Numbered from the stretch's first letter, positions 17,732-27,451 are shown. The stretch is 35,737 nucleotides of DNA from Melioribacteraceae bacterium (GCA_026983955.1 JALSTB010000154.1:1-35737), one strand, 5' to 3'. Notes: generated by a model from the sequence alone, not told the origin. Numbers and translations: made by a program.

Positions 17732-19075
17732 ATGAGTAATTATTATTTCCCTTTCAAATTTTCAATTCTGCTTTTCATTTTTTTGTTGCCGGTAAATCCC
17801 GCTTTTTCACAATCCGGCAAAAAAGAAATAAAGAAAACCTTTTACGAAAACGGGAAACTCAAATCCGAAGGCGAATACGTAAACGGGGTAAAAAACGGAT
17901 ACTACCGTGAATACTACGAAAACGGCAACTTGTGGAAAGAGTGGTATTACGAAAACGGCTTGGAAGAAGGACCATCGTACTGGTATTTTGAAGACGGCAC
18001 ATTGAGTATGATTTGGAATTACAAACACGGAAAACTAGACGGTAAACAACAATGGTTTTACGAATCCGGTGAACTTTGGGCAACTCCCAATTTTGTAAAC
18101 GGTGTGCGCGAGGGTTATACGGAAACATATTACAAAAGCGGCGCGCTTCAAGGAATTTGGCTATACAAAAACGGAAAGCTGAACGGTACTTCAAAGATTT
18201 TTTATGAAAACGGCAAACTGGAAGTTGAACGGAATTACGTCGACGGCAAGTTGAACGGAATCAGTAAGGTTTACAACGACTACGGCGGCGTTGCACTCGA
18301 AGCAAATTATAAAGACAATGTTTTGGACGGAACTTCCTATTTATATTATCCCGACGGATCAATTAAAGTAATTGATACTTATAAAAACGGACAAATAGTA
18401 AAACGTAAACGTTACGATATTGTCGGCAATTTCGACAAAGTGGAAGAGGATTTTAAAGATTACTACGCCGACGGAATTATGAAATCGGAACAACATTTCC
18501 ACGAAGGCGAACTGGACGGATTGAATAAATATTATTACCATAACGGGTTTCTCAAATCAGCGTTGTATTACAACCGGGGCAAGCTCGATAGTACCTCAAA
18601 GTATTATTCGGAAAGCGGGATTCTACAACGTGTAACAAATTACTCGAATAATGTTAAAGAAGGCAAAGAGCTGATTTACAATGAAGACGGCATACTCGAA
18701 AAAGAACAAAATTACTCCAACGGTATTCTGTCCGATACGCTAAAAACATTTTACGAATCCGGAGAGTTAAAATCGATCACCGTTTATAAAAACGGCACAC
18801 CTGAAGGCAAGGCGGTTTCGTTTTACAAAAGCGGTAATAAATACGAAGAGTTCAATTATGCAAACGGAAAGCGAGAAGGTTACTACACACAATATTTTCC
18901 CGACGGTGAAATGAAAGCATACGGATTTTATAAAAACGATTCATTGGACGGAAAATACTACGAATATTTTGAGAACGGATTACTTAAACTCGAAGCAGTT
19001 TACTCGAAAGGGAAAATACAAAACCAAGTTAAATACAATCCGGACGGAACGAAAGTAAGATCAGCTACTCAATAA
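17732..19075 (+). CDS. Secreted MORN/YwqK-type repeat protein with fifteen 24-residue units
   Basis: After a signal peptide (residues 1-27, ending AFSQ) and a short linker, residues 39-436 consist of repeats with the pattern [E/P]-[N/D/S]-G-x-L-[K]-x-x-x-x-Y-x-N-G-x-x-[D/E/N]-G-x-x-x-x-[Y/F]-[Y/F]. I count seven exact 24-residue units (39-206), one unit with a 15-residue insertion (207-245), seven more exact units (246-413) and an incomplete last one. This is the MORN-variant repeat of YwqK-like proteins, often named antitoxin components without evidence. The exported form suggests a surface or periplasmic beta scaffold. Its end overlaps the opposing gene by 11 bases. Function is unknown. Confidence 0.88.
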   Translation: MSNYYFPFKFSILLFIFLLPVNPAFSQSGKKEIKKTFYENGKLKSEGEYVNGVKNGYYREYYENGNLWKEWYYENGLEEGPSYWYFEDGTLSMIWNYKHGKLDGKQQWFYESGELWATPNFVNGVREGYTETYYKSGALQGIWLYKNGKLNGTSKIFYENGKLEVERNYVDGKLNGISKVYNDYGGVALEANYKDNVLDGTSYLYYPDGSIKVIDTYKNGQIVKRKRYDIVGNFDKVEEDFKDYYADGIMKSEQHFHEGELDGLNKYYYHNGFLKSALYYNRGKLDSTSKYYSESGILQRVTNYSNNVKEGKELIYNEDGILEKEQNYSNGILSDTLKTFYESGELKSITVYKNGTPEGKAVSFYKSGNKYEEFNYANGKREGYYTQYFPDGEMKAYGFYKNDSLDGKYYEYFENGLLKLEAVYSKGKIQNQVKYNPDGTKVRSATQ

Positions 19076-20021
19076 AAACCGGTTTATCATCAAGCAACAC
19101 TTTTATTTTATCATTCTCAAAAATCAATTGTGCATGCTGAAATTCACGTTCGTTCAAAACAGAAAGTAATTCATCCGAGCCATTCAATTTACTTTGCCGC
19201 ACAACCGCAATTTTATTATACCAAATGCCGTTTTTCAATTCCGCGTCGGTTGAAGTAACCGACACAATTTCATTATTATTAAATGCGGCTGTTAAAATAT
19301 ATTCGTCTTTTCCGAAATTGCGCTCCCACATCACTTTCTTATTTGTCAAATCGAGCAAGAAGATTTTATGCTTGTCGTACCCAAGAAAATAATTACCATT
19401 TTGAGAAAAACTTCCCTCGTCAAATTTTTGATTAACTTCAAAAACCGGATTGCCGCTCAAATCAAAAATTCCGGTAATTCGCTTCAAATTATTTACGTCC
19501 CAATAATATGTTGATACCGCAACAAGATTTTTATCCTTAAAAATCTTTATTCCGCTTCCGTAGGTTCCGGTAACTTTGAACTCGTTAAGCAAAGCACCGC
19601 TATTATTATAAATCTTAACAATTGAATTTATAAGATTATGTTGGGAAATCAGAAAAGCAACAACTCCATTGTCCGGATCGGAAAACACGGTCCTTTCATA
19701 AGCAAAAGGAATTTTCCCAAAGAGTGTAGCCGTACTTATTTTATTACCCTCCGGATTGTAAAACTCAGCATTACCTGCCAGTACATCAACCAGAACAACT
19801 CCGGCGTTATCAAGTAAAACCGGGTGCGGTGCCGTTTCCTTCGATGTAAGAGCTTTGTTTATTTTATACAAAAGTTCGCCTTTCCCATCAAAAACTTTTA
19901 CTTCGATAACTTTTTTTGAATCATTTTCTTTGAAATTGGTCTTAACACTAAAATCCGTTTTATTGTTAACTTGACCGAATATTACCGTTACCGAAAAAAT
20001 TATGCTTAAAATAGTTTTCAT
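19065..20021 (-). CDS. Exported propeller-like protein, function unknown
   Basis: This 318-residue protein starts with a signal peptide (MKTILSIIFSVTVIFGQ). The remainder is made of recurring short beta blades with VFDGKGELLYKI, VKIYNNSGALLNEF, TGIFDLSGNPVFEV and IFLLDLTNKKVMWE, which looks like a WD40/PQQ-like beta propeller without the exact family signature. No sorting tail is visible. It is the last gene of the long minus-strand run, 13 bases after the M23/type IX protein, and its TAG stop lies inside the end of the repeat protein gene. I do not recognise a function. A surface or periplasmic binding role is a guess. Confidence 0.75.
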   Translation of the reverse strand: MKTILSIIFSVTVIFGQVNNKTDFSVKTNFKENDSKKVIEVKVFDGKGELLYKINKALTSKETAPHPVLLDNAGVVLVDVLAGNAEFYNPEGNKISTATLFGKIPFAYERTVFSDPDNGVVAFLISQHNLINSIVKIYNNSGALLNEFKVTGTYGSGIKIFKDKNLVAVSTYYWDVNNLKRITGIFDLSGNPVFEVNQKFDEGSFSQNGNYFLGYDKHKIFLLDLTNKKVMWERNFGKDEYILTAAFNNNEIVSVTSTDAELKNGIWYNKIAVVRQSKLNGSDELLSVLNEREFQHAQLIFENDKIKVLLDDKPVFIE

Positions 20022-20034
20022 TTTATTTTGAAAT

Positions 20035-22380
20035 TTATTTTAGTAAAATCATTTTTTTAGTTTTCATTCTACTGCCGTATCGCAATTGATAAAAATAAAT
20101 TCCGCTGCTTAAACCCGAAGCATTGAAGGTAACATTGTAGTTGCCCGCTTTTTGTTTCGTATTCACCAAAGTTGAAACTTCACGACCTAAAACGTCATAT
20201 ATTTTTAATGTTACATTTTGTAATAACCGGCCTGACCGTTCAGCAACGGGAATCGAATAACTTATCACTGTTGAAGGGTTAAAAGGGTTCGGATAATTTT
20301 GGTGCAGTACAAATTCAAGCGGAAGGCGGGATTTCGACTGATCTATTCCGGGGACCACACCAAAATATTGCAGTGCCCTTTCCATGAATTTATTTAATTG
20401 AGCTTGCTCAAGTGTTTCCAAAGCAAATGAAACATAAATCATCTGCGCTGTTAAATCACTCGTTCCGAAAGTGCCGGTATAAGCAACGCCGCATTTTCTG
20501 AAGTGCAAGTTGTCGTTCCTTAAATAATTATAAACAAGTATGGAATCGGCACCGTTCACCGGTTCGATATCATCGGGTGAATCTTCCTCGTAGGTTTTAC
20601 CGAACTGCAACGAAAGATTTTCAAACTTAGTAGCCGTTACGCCCTGGGCTTGGGTTAACAAGGTATTTCCCGTGTGTTCCAACCTTGCTTTCAGGTAATG
20701 CCTGTAAAATAAAGTATCCGAAAATTCGGAATATTGATGTTCCAAATCCAAATCGTATCCGATATCGTCACCGGTTACCAGAATTTTTCCACCGTGTTCA
20801 AGGTAAAGAGCAATTTTTCCTTGTTCTGTGTTTTCAAAAGTATTTTCCGTTCTCGATTCGTCGCCGGTAAACCAAAGCACAATATCGTAATTGTCAAGGT
20901 CAACATTCCCGTTAATCACAGCATCATTAGCACAAGATTCAATATTCAAATTAAAATTTTTTAATGAATTAAAATACATTGTATTAAAAGAGTGGGACGG
21001 TTCGTTCCAACTGCCGCCGTTTCCATGCCGGTCGAATCCATCAACAATTAAAACTTCCGGTATATTCAAACTGTCTTCAAATGCAGAACGTGAATACACA
21101 TCGCTCTTTTTCCCTTCCACACCATTGGAATCTACATAAGTTAAGTAAAAATATTGTGCATCAACGGGAACGGAAGGATTAAATTGTGCAGGAGAACTCA
21201 AAGTGTATCCGGTTAAATCTTTGGTGAGAACACCTTCATCTGCAACCAAATACCAAACTTGCAAAGTGGTATCGTTGCTACCGTACAATCTGTAACCTTT
21301 CAATGTGTTAAGTGTAACCCTTTGCCATTCTACACGCAGTGATTTTTTACTGTCCGGGTTCTCCACACTCAGTAAGACCGGTGGCTCTGCCGTTATTCCA
21401 ATCTTGAAATATTTCTCTGTGTAATTATTTCTTGTATCTTCAGTAAAAATTTGCAACACATAATTTCCTTCGGGAAATTGATCGGTATCTAGATAGCCGT
21501 CGTTTACAACCAAATTATCATTAATATACGATTCACCTTTTCCGTTGGTTAACCAGTAAACCGGATTGCTAAGCGTAGCCATTCCTTTTACAAAAACTTT
21601 ATGAACATACGAGTTGAGCGGTTTGCGATCGAATTTATATTTTACTCCACCGTCCGGCGGCTCGTATATTATTTGAGTTGTATCGGCATTCCAAATTCTA
21701 TAACCGAGCAAATATGTTCCGTTATTGGCTTGTGTTGAATAGCTGCCGTTCTTTTCTTCCACTTTAATAATAATATCAACCTTGCCATTCAAACTGTTTT
21801 TGTCAATTCGCACATCAGAGTTATTCTTTCTGAACTCAAGCGAAGAAGAATGGATTACAGGTGTATAACTGTCGTTGTAAGGTGTCAGTCCGCCACCCTT
21901 TCTAACCGGATTTATTTCCGTACCCAAACTTGATGAGGAAGCGCTGATTAGCTCTCTTTCAATTAAATGAACATGTGCCGCCCCGTTGGCAATCGAACCC
22001 ACAACAGTAATACCAGCTTTTACGCTATCGCCAATATCCAAAGAAGGATTAGGTACAACGTGATAGTAGGTAAGGTGTTTTTTTCTGAATCCGAAAACCG
22101 TTTTAATATTTATGTATGAGTTGGTACCATTTGTTCTTTTACTATTAACAATTCCGTCCAAGCAAGCATACACCGGTTCACCGTCGGCTTTTCCGATATC
22201 AACAGCATTGTGAAAATGATCGGATGAGCCGGTATTTCTGAATTCGCAGAATGTGCCGTTAATCCCGTGGGAAGAATTTAACGGTTGAACCGGCCAAGGG
22301 TATTTAATTGTATCAGTCTGTGCATTCAGAGAAATTGCAAAAAGGAACGATATTTTCAAGATTATTAAATATTTATTCAT
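20035..22380 (-). CDS. Type IX-secreted protein with M23 peptidase domain and C-terminal sorting tail
   Basis: The 781-residue product has a signal peptide (to about residue 20, LNAQ). An M23/LytM-like domain covers about 28-145, with zinc ligands plausibly H57 and D61 (HNAVDIG) and the HVH pair H136/H138. Fibronectin-like segments lie around 200-420. A domain near 440-660 (VLIVDGFDRHGNGGSW, VLWFTGDES, LEHGGKILVTGDDIGYDL) resembles glutamine-amidotransferase-like folds. The last about 85 residues are a type A sorting domain (NYPNPFNPSTVISYSIP, KIYDVLGREVSTLV, LSSGIYFYQL, KMILLK). This implies export by Sec and then the type IX system. M23 enzymes cut peptidoglycan peptides or elastin-like substrates. 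The actual target is not shown. Confidence 0.88.
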   Translation of the reverse strand: MNKYLIILKISFLFAISLNAQTDTIKYPWPVQPLNSSHGINGTFCEFRNTGSSDHFHNAVDIGKADGEPVYACLDGIVNSKRTNGTNSYINIKTVFGFRKKHLTYYHVVPNPSLDIGDSVKAGITVVGSIANGAAHVHLIERELISASSSSLGTEINPVRKGGGLTPYNDSYTPVIHSSSLEFRKNNSDVRIDKNSLNGKVDIIIKVEEKNGSYSTQANNGTYLLGYRIWNADTTQIIYEPPDGGVKYKFDRKPLNSYVHKVFVKGMATLSNPVYWLTNGKGESYINDNLVVNDGYLDTDQFPEGNYVLQIFTEDTRNNYTEKYFKIGITAEPPVLLSVENPDSKKSLRVEWQRVTLNTLKGYRLYGSNDTTLQVWYLVADEGVLTKDLTGYTLSSPAQFNPSVPVDAQYFYLTYVDSNGVEGKKSDVYSRSAFEDSLNIPEVLIVDGFDRHGNGGSWNEPSHSFNTMYFNSLKNFNLNIESCANDAVINGNVDLDNYDIVLWFTGDESRTENTFENTEQGKIALYLEHGGKILVTGDDIGYDLDLEHQYSEFSDTLFYRHYLKARLEHTGNTLLTQAQGVTATKFENLSLQFGKTYEEDSPDDIEPVNGADSILVYNYLRNDNLHFRKCGVAYTGTFGTSDLTAQMIYVSFALETLEQAQLNKFMERALQYFGVVPGIDQSKSRLPLEFVLHQNYPNPFNPSTVISYSIPVAERSGRLLQNVTLKIYDVLGREVSTLVNTKQKAGNYNVTFNASGLSSGIYFYQLRYGSRMKTKKMILLK

Positions 22381-22401
22381 ATATTTATAAAATTTTAAAT
22401 A

Positions 22402-23061
22402 TTAATCTTTCCAAATAAAATCGAATAACATAACGCCGCCGGTGAACATTATTACATTATAACTAACCAGAATTGCGAGGTAAACCCAAGCAAATTCAAA
22501 CGTTTCACCGTCCATGGAAAATTGAGTAAGCTTTACAAGCGTTAAAATCAACGGTAGCAGAATCGGGAAAGACAACACGGGGTAAAGTGTTCCCTTTGTA
22601 TTTGCCTTTGAAATTATTGCCGCAATCAGAGTTGACGAAATTGCAATACCCGTACTTCCCAACAAAAGAGCAACGGTGAACAATAATAAATTTTGAATAA
22701 CAAATTTTTCAAACAAAATAGAATACAAAAAGGTAATTGCAGCTACCATCAAATAAACGAGCACCAGATTAAAAATAAGTTTACCGAAAAACACGGTGGA
22801 CGGTGATGCAATTAATTGCAGTGTGAGGGTTGTCCCCCTTTCTTCTTCGGTAACAAATACTCGTGAAAGACCGGACATTGCCGAAAAGAAAATCACCACC
22901 CAAAACAATCCGCCGGTTAAATATTCCGATACCGGTTCATCTCCAATTGAAAACATAATTACCGAAATGGTAACCAAAATGAACATTGCCAAAGCATTTA
23001 TAGCGTATCTTGTACGCAGTTCCGATTCCCAATCCTTTTTAAATAACGCTAACGCTTTCAT
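22402..23061 (-). CDS. ccmB: Heme exporter subunit CcmB (cytochrome c maturation)
   Basis: The 219-residue integral-membrane protein has six hydrophobic helices and the CcmB pattern: FKKDWESELRTRYA at the N terminus, FSAMSGLSRVFVTEEERGTTLTLQLIASPS (read as FSAMSGLSR and EEERGTTL blocks), and PVLSFPILLPLIL. CcmA and CcmB form the ABC transporter of system I cytochrome c maturation. Its ATG overlaps the ccmA stop by four bases (ATGA). ccmC, ccmE and ccmF are not in the window. Adjacent ccmA strongly supports the call over a generic ABC-2 permease. Confidence 0.9.
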   Translation of the reverse strand: MKALALFKKDWESELRTRYAINALAMFILVTISVIMFSIGDEPVSEYLTGGLFWVVIFFSAMSGLSRVFVTEEERGTTLTLQLIASPSTVFFGKLIFNLVLVYLMVAAITFLYSILFEKFVIQNLLLFTVALLLGSTGIAISSTLIAAIISKANTKGTLYPVLSFPILLPLILTLVKLTQFSMDGETFEFAWVYLAILVSYNVIMFTGGVMLFDFIWKD

Positions 23062-23717
23062 TGTTTTGATTTCTTCGGATGATTCGAGTTAGTTTTATAC
23101 TTGGCAATTTCCAAAATCTCATCGCAAAGTTCAAGGTCGTTTTTTTCATTCGATGCAATAATCACCACCGAATTTTTTTTAACCTCTCCGATAACACCGT
23201 ACACGGTTTCTTTTCCTTCATCATCAAGATTCGAAGTCGGTTCATCCAACAGTAACAGTTTTGGAGAATGTTGTAATGCAAAAATGAATTTCATTCTTTG
23301 TTTCATTCCAGATGAGTAAGCTTTCAACAAATCGTTTTCACGCTTTAACAAACCGAAACGTTTCAATAAATCATTTATTTTATTTTCATCATAATTTATT
23401 CCGCGGATTTTTGCAAAATATTGCAAATTTTCAACGGCGGAAAATTCATCGTAAAGCACAAGGTAGGGCGATACAAATCCCAAATAGTTATGAAGTTTTT
23501 CCGGAATTATTTCGGTGTTATCATTGAAATGAACCACTTTACCTTTGCTTGGTGAGAGGACGCCGGCAATAATTTTTGTCAATGTCGATTTTCCCGAACC
23601 GTTGCTTCCGGCAATTCCGTAAATTTTGTTTTCGGAAAAGTGAAAATCGATTCCCTTAAAAATCAATCTTCTGCCGAAGCTTTTTGAAATATTATCGAGT
23701 TCAAGAGAATACGGCAT
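23058..23717 (-). CDS. ccmA: Heme exporter ATPase CcmA-like
   Basis: This 219-residue ABC ATPase has Walker A GSNGSGKST (37-45), the signature YSSGMKQRMKFI, Walker B KLLLLDEPTSNLDDEGK and a histidine-less switch region IIASNEKND, where the usual switch histidine is replaced. It is coupled by ATGA to ccmB, which identifies it as the CcmA of the cytochrome c system. It lies ten bases after the secreted metallopeptidase gene with no clear ribosome binding site. The loss of the switch histidine is a point to compare with homologues; ATP hydrolysis in known CcmA is not the heme-transport step itself. Confidence 0.88.
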   Translation of the reverse strand: MPYSLELDNISKSFGRRLIFKGIDFHFSENKIYGIAGSNGSGKSTLTKIIAGVLSPSKGKVVHFNDNTEIIPEKLHNYLGFVSPYLVLYDEFSAVENLQYFAKIRGINYDENKINDLLKRFGLLKRENDLLKAYSSGMKQRMKFIFALQHSPKLLLLDEPTSNLDDEGKETVYGVIGEVKKNSVVIIASNEKNDLELCDEILEIAKYKTNSNHPKKSKQ

Positions 23718-23727
23718 ATATTAAAAT

Positions 23728-25389
23728 TTATTTATTTTGAATTAATATTTTTCCTTTTTTAATTGTATTGCCGGATTTGGTAACATATAAATAAATTCCG
23801 GTAGGAAGTTTGTTTCCATTTGAATCCATTCCGTTCCATACAACTGTAATTTTGTCGGTTGCAAATATTTTGGCTCTCCCCGAAAAAACCAAATCCATTC
23901 CGGTAGTATAAATATTGAAATCGGCATAACCGCTTTCGTTAAGAGCGGCAGGCAAGTTCAAATACGAACCACTGTTGCCATATTCGAACGGTTGCGGGAA
24001 TGCATAATCGATTTCGTTCCGGTTTAATTGTCCTTTAGTCAATACATTATTAAAAATATTCGATTCATACAATTTCTCCGTGTTGTCCGGTGAAATTTTG
24101 GAATAGTAAAATTCATTTATTTTTTTATATCCGTCCGAATTTTCAGAGGATAAAGAGTAATCGAACTTCAATCCGTTATTCTGCGGATCCAAACCTCCTT
24201 CAATGTCGGTATTTGAAATGATTGAAACAAGTGTGTCGGTAAACCCTTTTGAAAAATCGGGAAACACCAAATAGTTATTTGAAACCGGCTCGGAGTTAAT
24301 CATTACTTCTTTTTTGGGAGGAACGAATTCAATGGTTGTTGTGGGCTGAACAAGCGGATAATTGGCTGCTTCATCAAAATATTTTCCGGATTTGGTTCTG
24401 TAACCTGTAAAGTAAACCCAAATACCAAACGTGTTAAATTCCTGCTTGAACGAATAACCTTTTTCTTGTATTGCTTTTGCGATTGCAACCAATGCGCGGT
24501 CATCCACCAGAAGTTCCCAACTGCGTTTAATAATGTTGAAACCCAACATAGAGTTTTCCGGTGCAAAACGTTCAACTAAAAATATGTTCCAAATTGCCAA
24601 ATCGTATCCGCTGTGTGCCGATATTGTTGAGAACGGACGGTAAAAATAAGAGTTCATATAAGCGTAGTAATCGTTTACATCGTCGTACACAAATTCTTCC
24701 ATCGATGTGGAAGTAAGTTCATAATACCAAGTATCTTCTTCTCTGAAAATATAATTCCCCAATTGTATTGCATGATGAAATTCATGTGCGGCGGTAACCC
24801 TTGCCGCATTAATTCCGGTAGTGTTGTAATTCGCAAAATCGTTATCCATCACCATGAAAGAAGTACTTGTTAAATTGGTAACTTGATCTTCCGGCTCGGT
24901 ATATCCGTAAAGCCCGCCGGACAAGTTAAGGACGTAAACATCATACTTATCGTCTCCACCTGCATTGTTATCTTTAGGCGGAGGCGGATAGCCGAGATAA
25001 TTTACTTCGAAGTTGTATGCCGAATCCAATGCAACAGCCAATTGATTTATATCATAACCCGGTTTGTTTGTATTATCGAAAAAATAATGAACGCGGAAAA
25101 AACCGGACGGTGAAACAATGCTTGTATCGGCGGAAGGTCTTTGCATTATTTGTTGTATCCGGTATTGTTGTTCTTTTGAGAATTTATCGATGTTAGATTT
25201 GATTGATGCCACCAGACCGAAAGCACATTTTACAGTATTGTTTACGTTTTGAATTGTTCCGTTTTTACTTTGCGGTGCCGAACCGTTTGTAATTTTAATT
25301 AACTCGCTGAAGAGAGAATCGGTATTTTGCGAATAAAGGTTTGAGTTCAAAATTATAAGCACAATTATAAATATATAAGCTTTAATCAT
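23728..25389 (-). CDS. Secreted HEXXH metallopeptidase-like protein (MXAN_6640-like)
   Basis: The 553-residue product starts with a signal peptide (ending NLYSQ). A catalytic-looking zinc motif, AAHEFHHAIQ, places HEXXH at H202-H206, and MEEFVYDD about 25 residues later offers a glutamate third ligand, as in gluzincins. The DDKYDVYVLNLSGGLYGYT stretch before it is typical of the MXAN_6640-type putative metalloproteases. The C terminus (TVVWNGMDSNGNKLPTGIYL...KGKILIQNK) resembles a FlgD-like/type IX sorting tail. It overlaps the upstream FG-GAP gene by eight bases and precedes ccmA by ten. Peptidase activity and type IX export are predictions. Confidence 0.85.
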   Translation of the reverse strand: MIKAYIFIIVLIILNSNLYSQNTDSLFSELIKITNGSAPQSKNGTIQNVNNTVKCAFGLVASIKSNIDKFSKEQQYRIQQIMQRPSADTSIVSPSGFFRVHYFFDNTNKPGYDINQLAVALDSAYNFEVNYLGYPPPPKDNNAGGDDKYDVYVLNLSGGLYGYTEPEDQVTNLTSTSFMVMDNDFANYNTTGINAARVTAAHEFHHAIQLGNYIFREEDTWYYELTSTSMEEFVYDDVNDYYAYMNSYFYRPFSTISAHSGYDLAIWNIFLVERFAPENSMLGFNIIKRSWELLVDDRALVAIAKAIQEKGYSFKQEFNTFGIWVYFTGYRTKSGKYFDEAANYPLVQPTTTIEFVPPKKEVMINSEPVSNNYLVFPDFSKGFTDTLVSIISNTDIEGGLDPQNNGLKFDYSLSSENSDGYKKINEFYYSKISPDNTEKLYESNIFNNVLTKGQLNRNEIDYAFPQPFEYGNSGSYLNLPAALNESGYADFNIYTTGMDLVFSGRAKIFATDKITVVWNGMDSNGNKLPTGIYLYVTKSGNTIKKGKILIQNK

Positions 25390-27451
25390 TCACCGTCCTG
25401 AAATTGATAGTATTTTCAAGCGAATCGGAATAGACGAAATATTTTTTGTTGTTAAGTTGCAATATTTCAAAATATGATGGAGCATGAATCTTGAATAACT
25501 TCACAAAATCGATTTTATTTTTTTCCTTCAACAGTTTCGCACTGTAAACGTATTTTGATTCTGCATCGTAAAGGTAAATATACGCTTTATTTTTATTGTT
25601 CTCATAAATTTTCAAATTTGATGAATCTTTAATCCGGGCGGGAATATCTTCCCCTTTTACATTTAATTTTATTAACCGTTTGTTTTTCAAGAGGAAAAAC
25701 GTAAAGTTGTTTTCACTGTTTGTGATATGCAACGATTCATTTTTATCTGCATTTAGTATCACCGTAACTTTTGTATTGACCGAATCACCGTCCGCTTTAA
25801 CCTTTGATAAATCGACTATATTTTCACTTCCGGTAAGAGGATTATATTTTTTAAAAATAATTCCCTTTGTATTACGGACATAGTAATAAACGGAACCACT
25901 CTCTTTAACGGTAACCGCTTTACCTACAAAATTAGTATCGATTAACATCGTGTTGGAATTTACAAAATGCCCTTTAAGCCGGTCAAAGCTTTCCACAAGG
26001 AGGCTATCGCTGTTTCTTTCGAGTACAGCTATTGACGAACCGGAATGTGCAATAACCGAAATTATAGGAAAAGACGAATAAACGGCTTCCCGCTTAATTC
26101 TGTAGCCGTTGAAATCACGGGTTAATATTTCAACCAATCTCCCGCCCGGAGAATAGCAATGAAACTCAACTTGTGCTCCGGATTTCTTAAACAAATCAAT
26201 CTCGTTGTGTTTTTCCACCAAATCGTCAACGAATAAAGTAGAAAAAAATTCCGTGCCCTTGCCGGTCAATGTTTTCAACGTGTTGTCGTATGAATCGATA
26301 AAATAAAAATCGAGCTGCTTGTCAAAATTCAAATCATCCACATAAAACTTTTTGACTTTCCCCCCTAATTTAATCGCAACGGAATCGGTCAACTCAAATT
26401 TTGAATAACCGTAAAATCTTCCGCCCGGTGAAATTAATTGCAAACTGGAATTGGAAAAACCGCCAATTTTCATTTCGGTAAAAACGTTTCCACCGCTTAG
26501 TAAAAACGGTTGAGAATATTCCTTACCGTTCGAAAGTTTCAGATAGCAATCTTTTTTATTGTCGTCCAGATAAATTAAATCCGGCATTCCGTCTGAATTG
26601 AAATCGGAAAAACCGTATTCATAAATGCTTTGCGGAGTGCCAATCGTTTTCTTTCGGTTAAAGGAGGAAACCGAATCGCCAAACAAAATTACAACGGAAT
26701 TACCGGCGGAAAAGGAAATATCGGTAAAATCATCCCCGTTAAAATCGAGTACGGAAAGATTTTTTATATTTTGCCGGAAAGGTATGCTTCTTGTTACTTT
26801 ATAGAATCCGTTGTTATCGTTCATCAGAAGAACAATCTCATTTGCAATCAAATCAATTGCCGCTAAATCCGGAAAGCCGTCGTAATCCAAATCTATAAAT
26901 TTCAAGGATGATAATATTTTATTTTTAATTATTTTATTTTCAGATAACTTATATTTAAGTTGTGTAACAAGGGACAAACCGTTAAAGTTATTGCCGTAAA
27001 CAACTGCTTCATTACGACCGTCGTTATTAACATCGCCAATTAGAAGTTTTCCGGGGTAGGAATCGAGGCTCTTCCTGTTAAGCAAAATCATCGAGCCTTT
27101 ATCCGTAAAAGATGTAAGTCCTATTTTTCTTTTTTTCTCCGAAGCAAAGAGATAAAAATCACCTAGCGGTTGAACGGAATTGAATTTTCCGAAATCGGAT
27201 AACGGATAGAAAAAGAATTTCTGCGCAACGGTAAATTTTTTGCCGGTTTTGTTAATTACGGCAAATCTTTTTTCCGGTGAACCGATAAGTATTACTTCTT
27301 TTTCAGTATCACCGTCGATGTCAATTATTTTAAATCTGGAAAATCCTTCCGGAATGGTAAATTGATTAACCTGGCAGAAACCGTTCAATGTAATTTGTGC
27401 GAATAAAACTTTGGCAAACAGAAAAAAGATTAAAATTTTATTTGCCGCCAC
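25382..27451 (-). CDS. Exported FG-GAP/VCBS-repeat beta-propeller protein
   Basis: The protein contains at least five calcium-binding-like FG-GAP blades: DIDGDTEKEV, DVNNDGRNEA, DLDYDGFPDL, DFNGDDFTDI and DFNSDGMPDL, plus a degenerate DLNFDKQLDF. Such propellers are usually extracellular binding modules. A good signal peptide (NKILIFFLFAKVLFAQ) starts cleanly at a GTG at 27451, which overlaps the preceding thioesterase gene by 14 bases. ATG starts at 27496 or 27514 would put a basic, Gly-rich stretch before the signal and overlap that gene by up to 77 bases. With the GTG the product is 689 residues. No sorting tail is visible. Function is unknown. Confidence 0.83.
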   Translation of the reverse strand: MAANKILIFFLFAKVLFAQITLNGFCQVNQFTIPEGFSRFKIIDIDGDTEKEVILIGSPEKRFAVINKTGKKFTVAQKFFFYPLSDFGKFNSVQPLGDFYLFASEKKRKIGLTSFTDKGSMILLNRKSLDSYPGKLLIGDVNNDGRNEAVVYGNNFNGLSLVTQLKYKLSENKIIKNKILSSLKFIDLDYDGFPDLAAIDLIANEIVLLMNDNNGFYKVTRSIPFRQNIKNLSVLDFNGDDFTDISFSAGNSVVILFGDSVSSFNRKKTIGTPQSIYEYGFSDFNSDGMPDLIYLDDNKKDCYLKLSNGKEYSQPFLLSGGNVFTEMKIGGFSNSSLQLISPGGRFYGYSKFELTDSVAIKLGGKVKKFYVDDLNFDKQLDFYFIDSYDNTLKTLTGKGTEFFSTLFVDDLVEKHNEIDLFKKSGAQVEFHCYSPGGRLVEILTRDFNGYRIKREAVYSSFPIISVIAHSGSSIAVLERNSDSLLVESFDRLKGHFVNSNTMLIDTNFVGKAVTVKESGSVYYYVRNTKGIIFKKYNPLTGSENIVDLSKVKADGDSVNTKVTVILNADKNESLHITNSENNFTFFLLKNKRLIKLNVKGEDIPARIKDSSNLKIYENNKNKAYIYLYDAESKYVYSAKLLKEKNKIDFVKLFKIHAPSYFEILQLNNKKYFVYSDSLENTINFRTVND

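Noticed and set aside
17846-19075. Regular 72-base periodicity that could be mistaken for a tandem repeat or CRISPR-like array
   Set aside because: The repeats are conserved as protein, not as DNA; units differ at many bases and are inside one open frame with no spacers.
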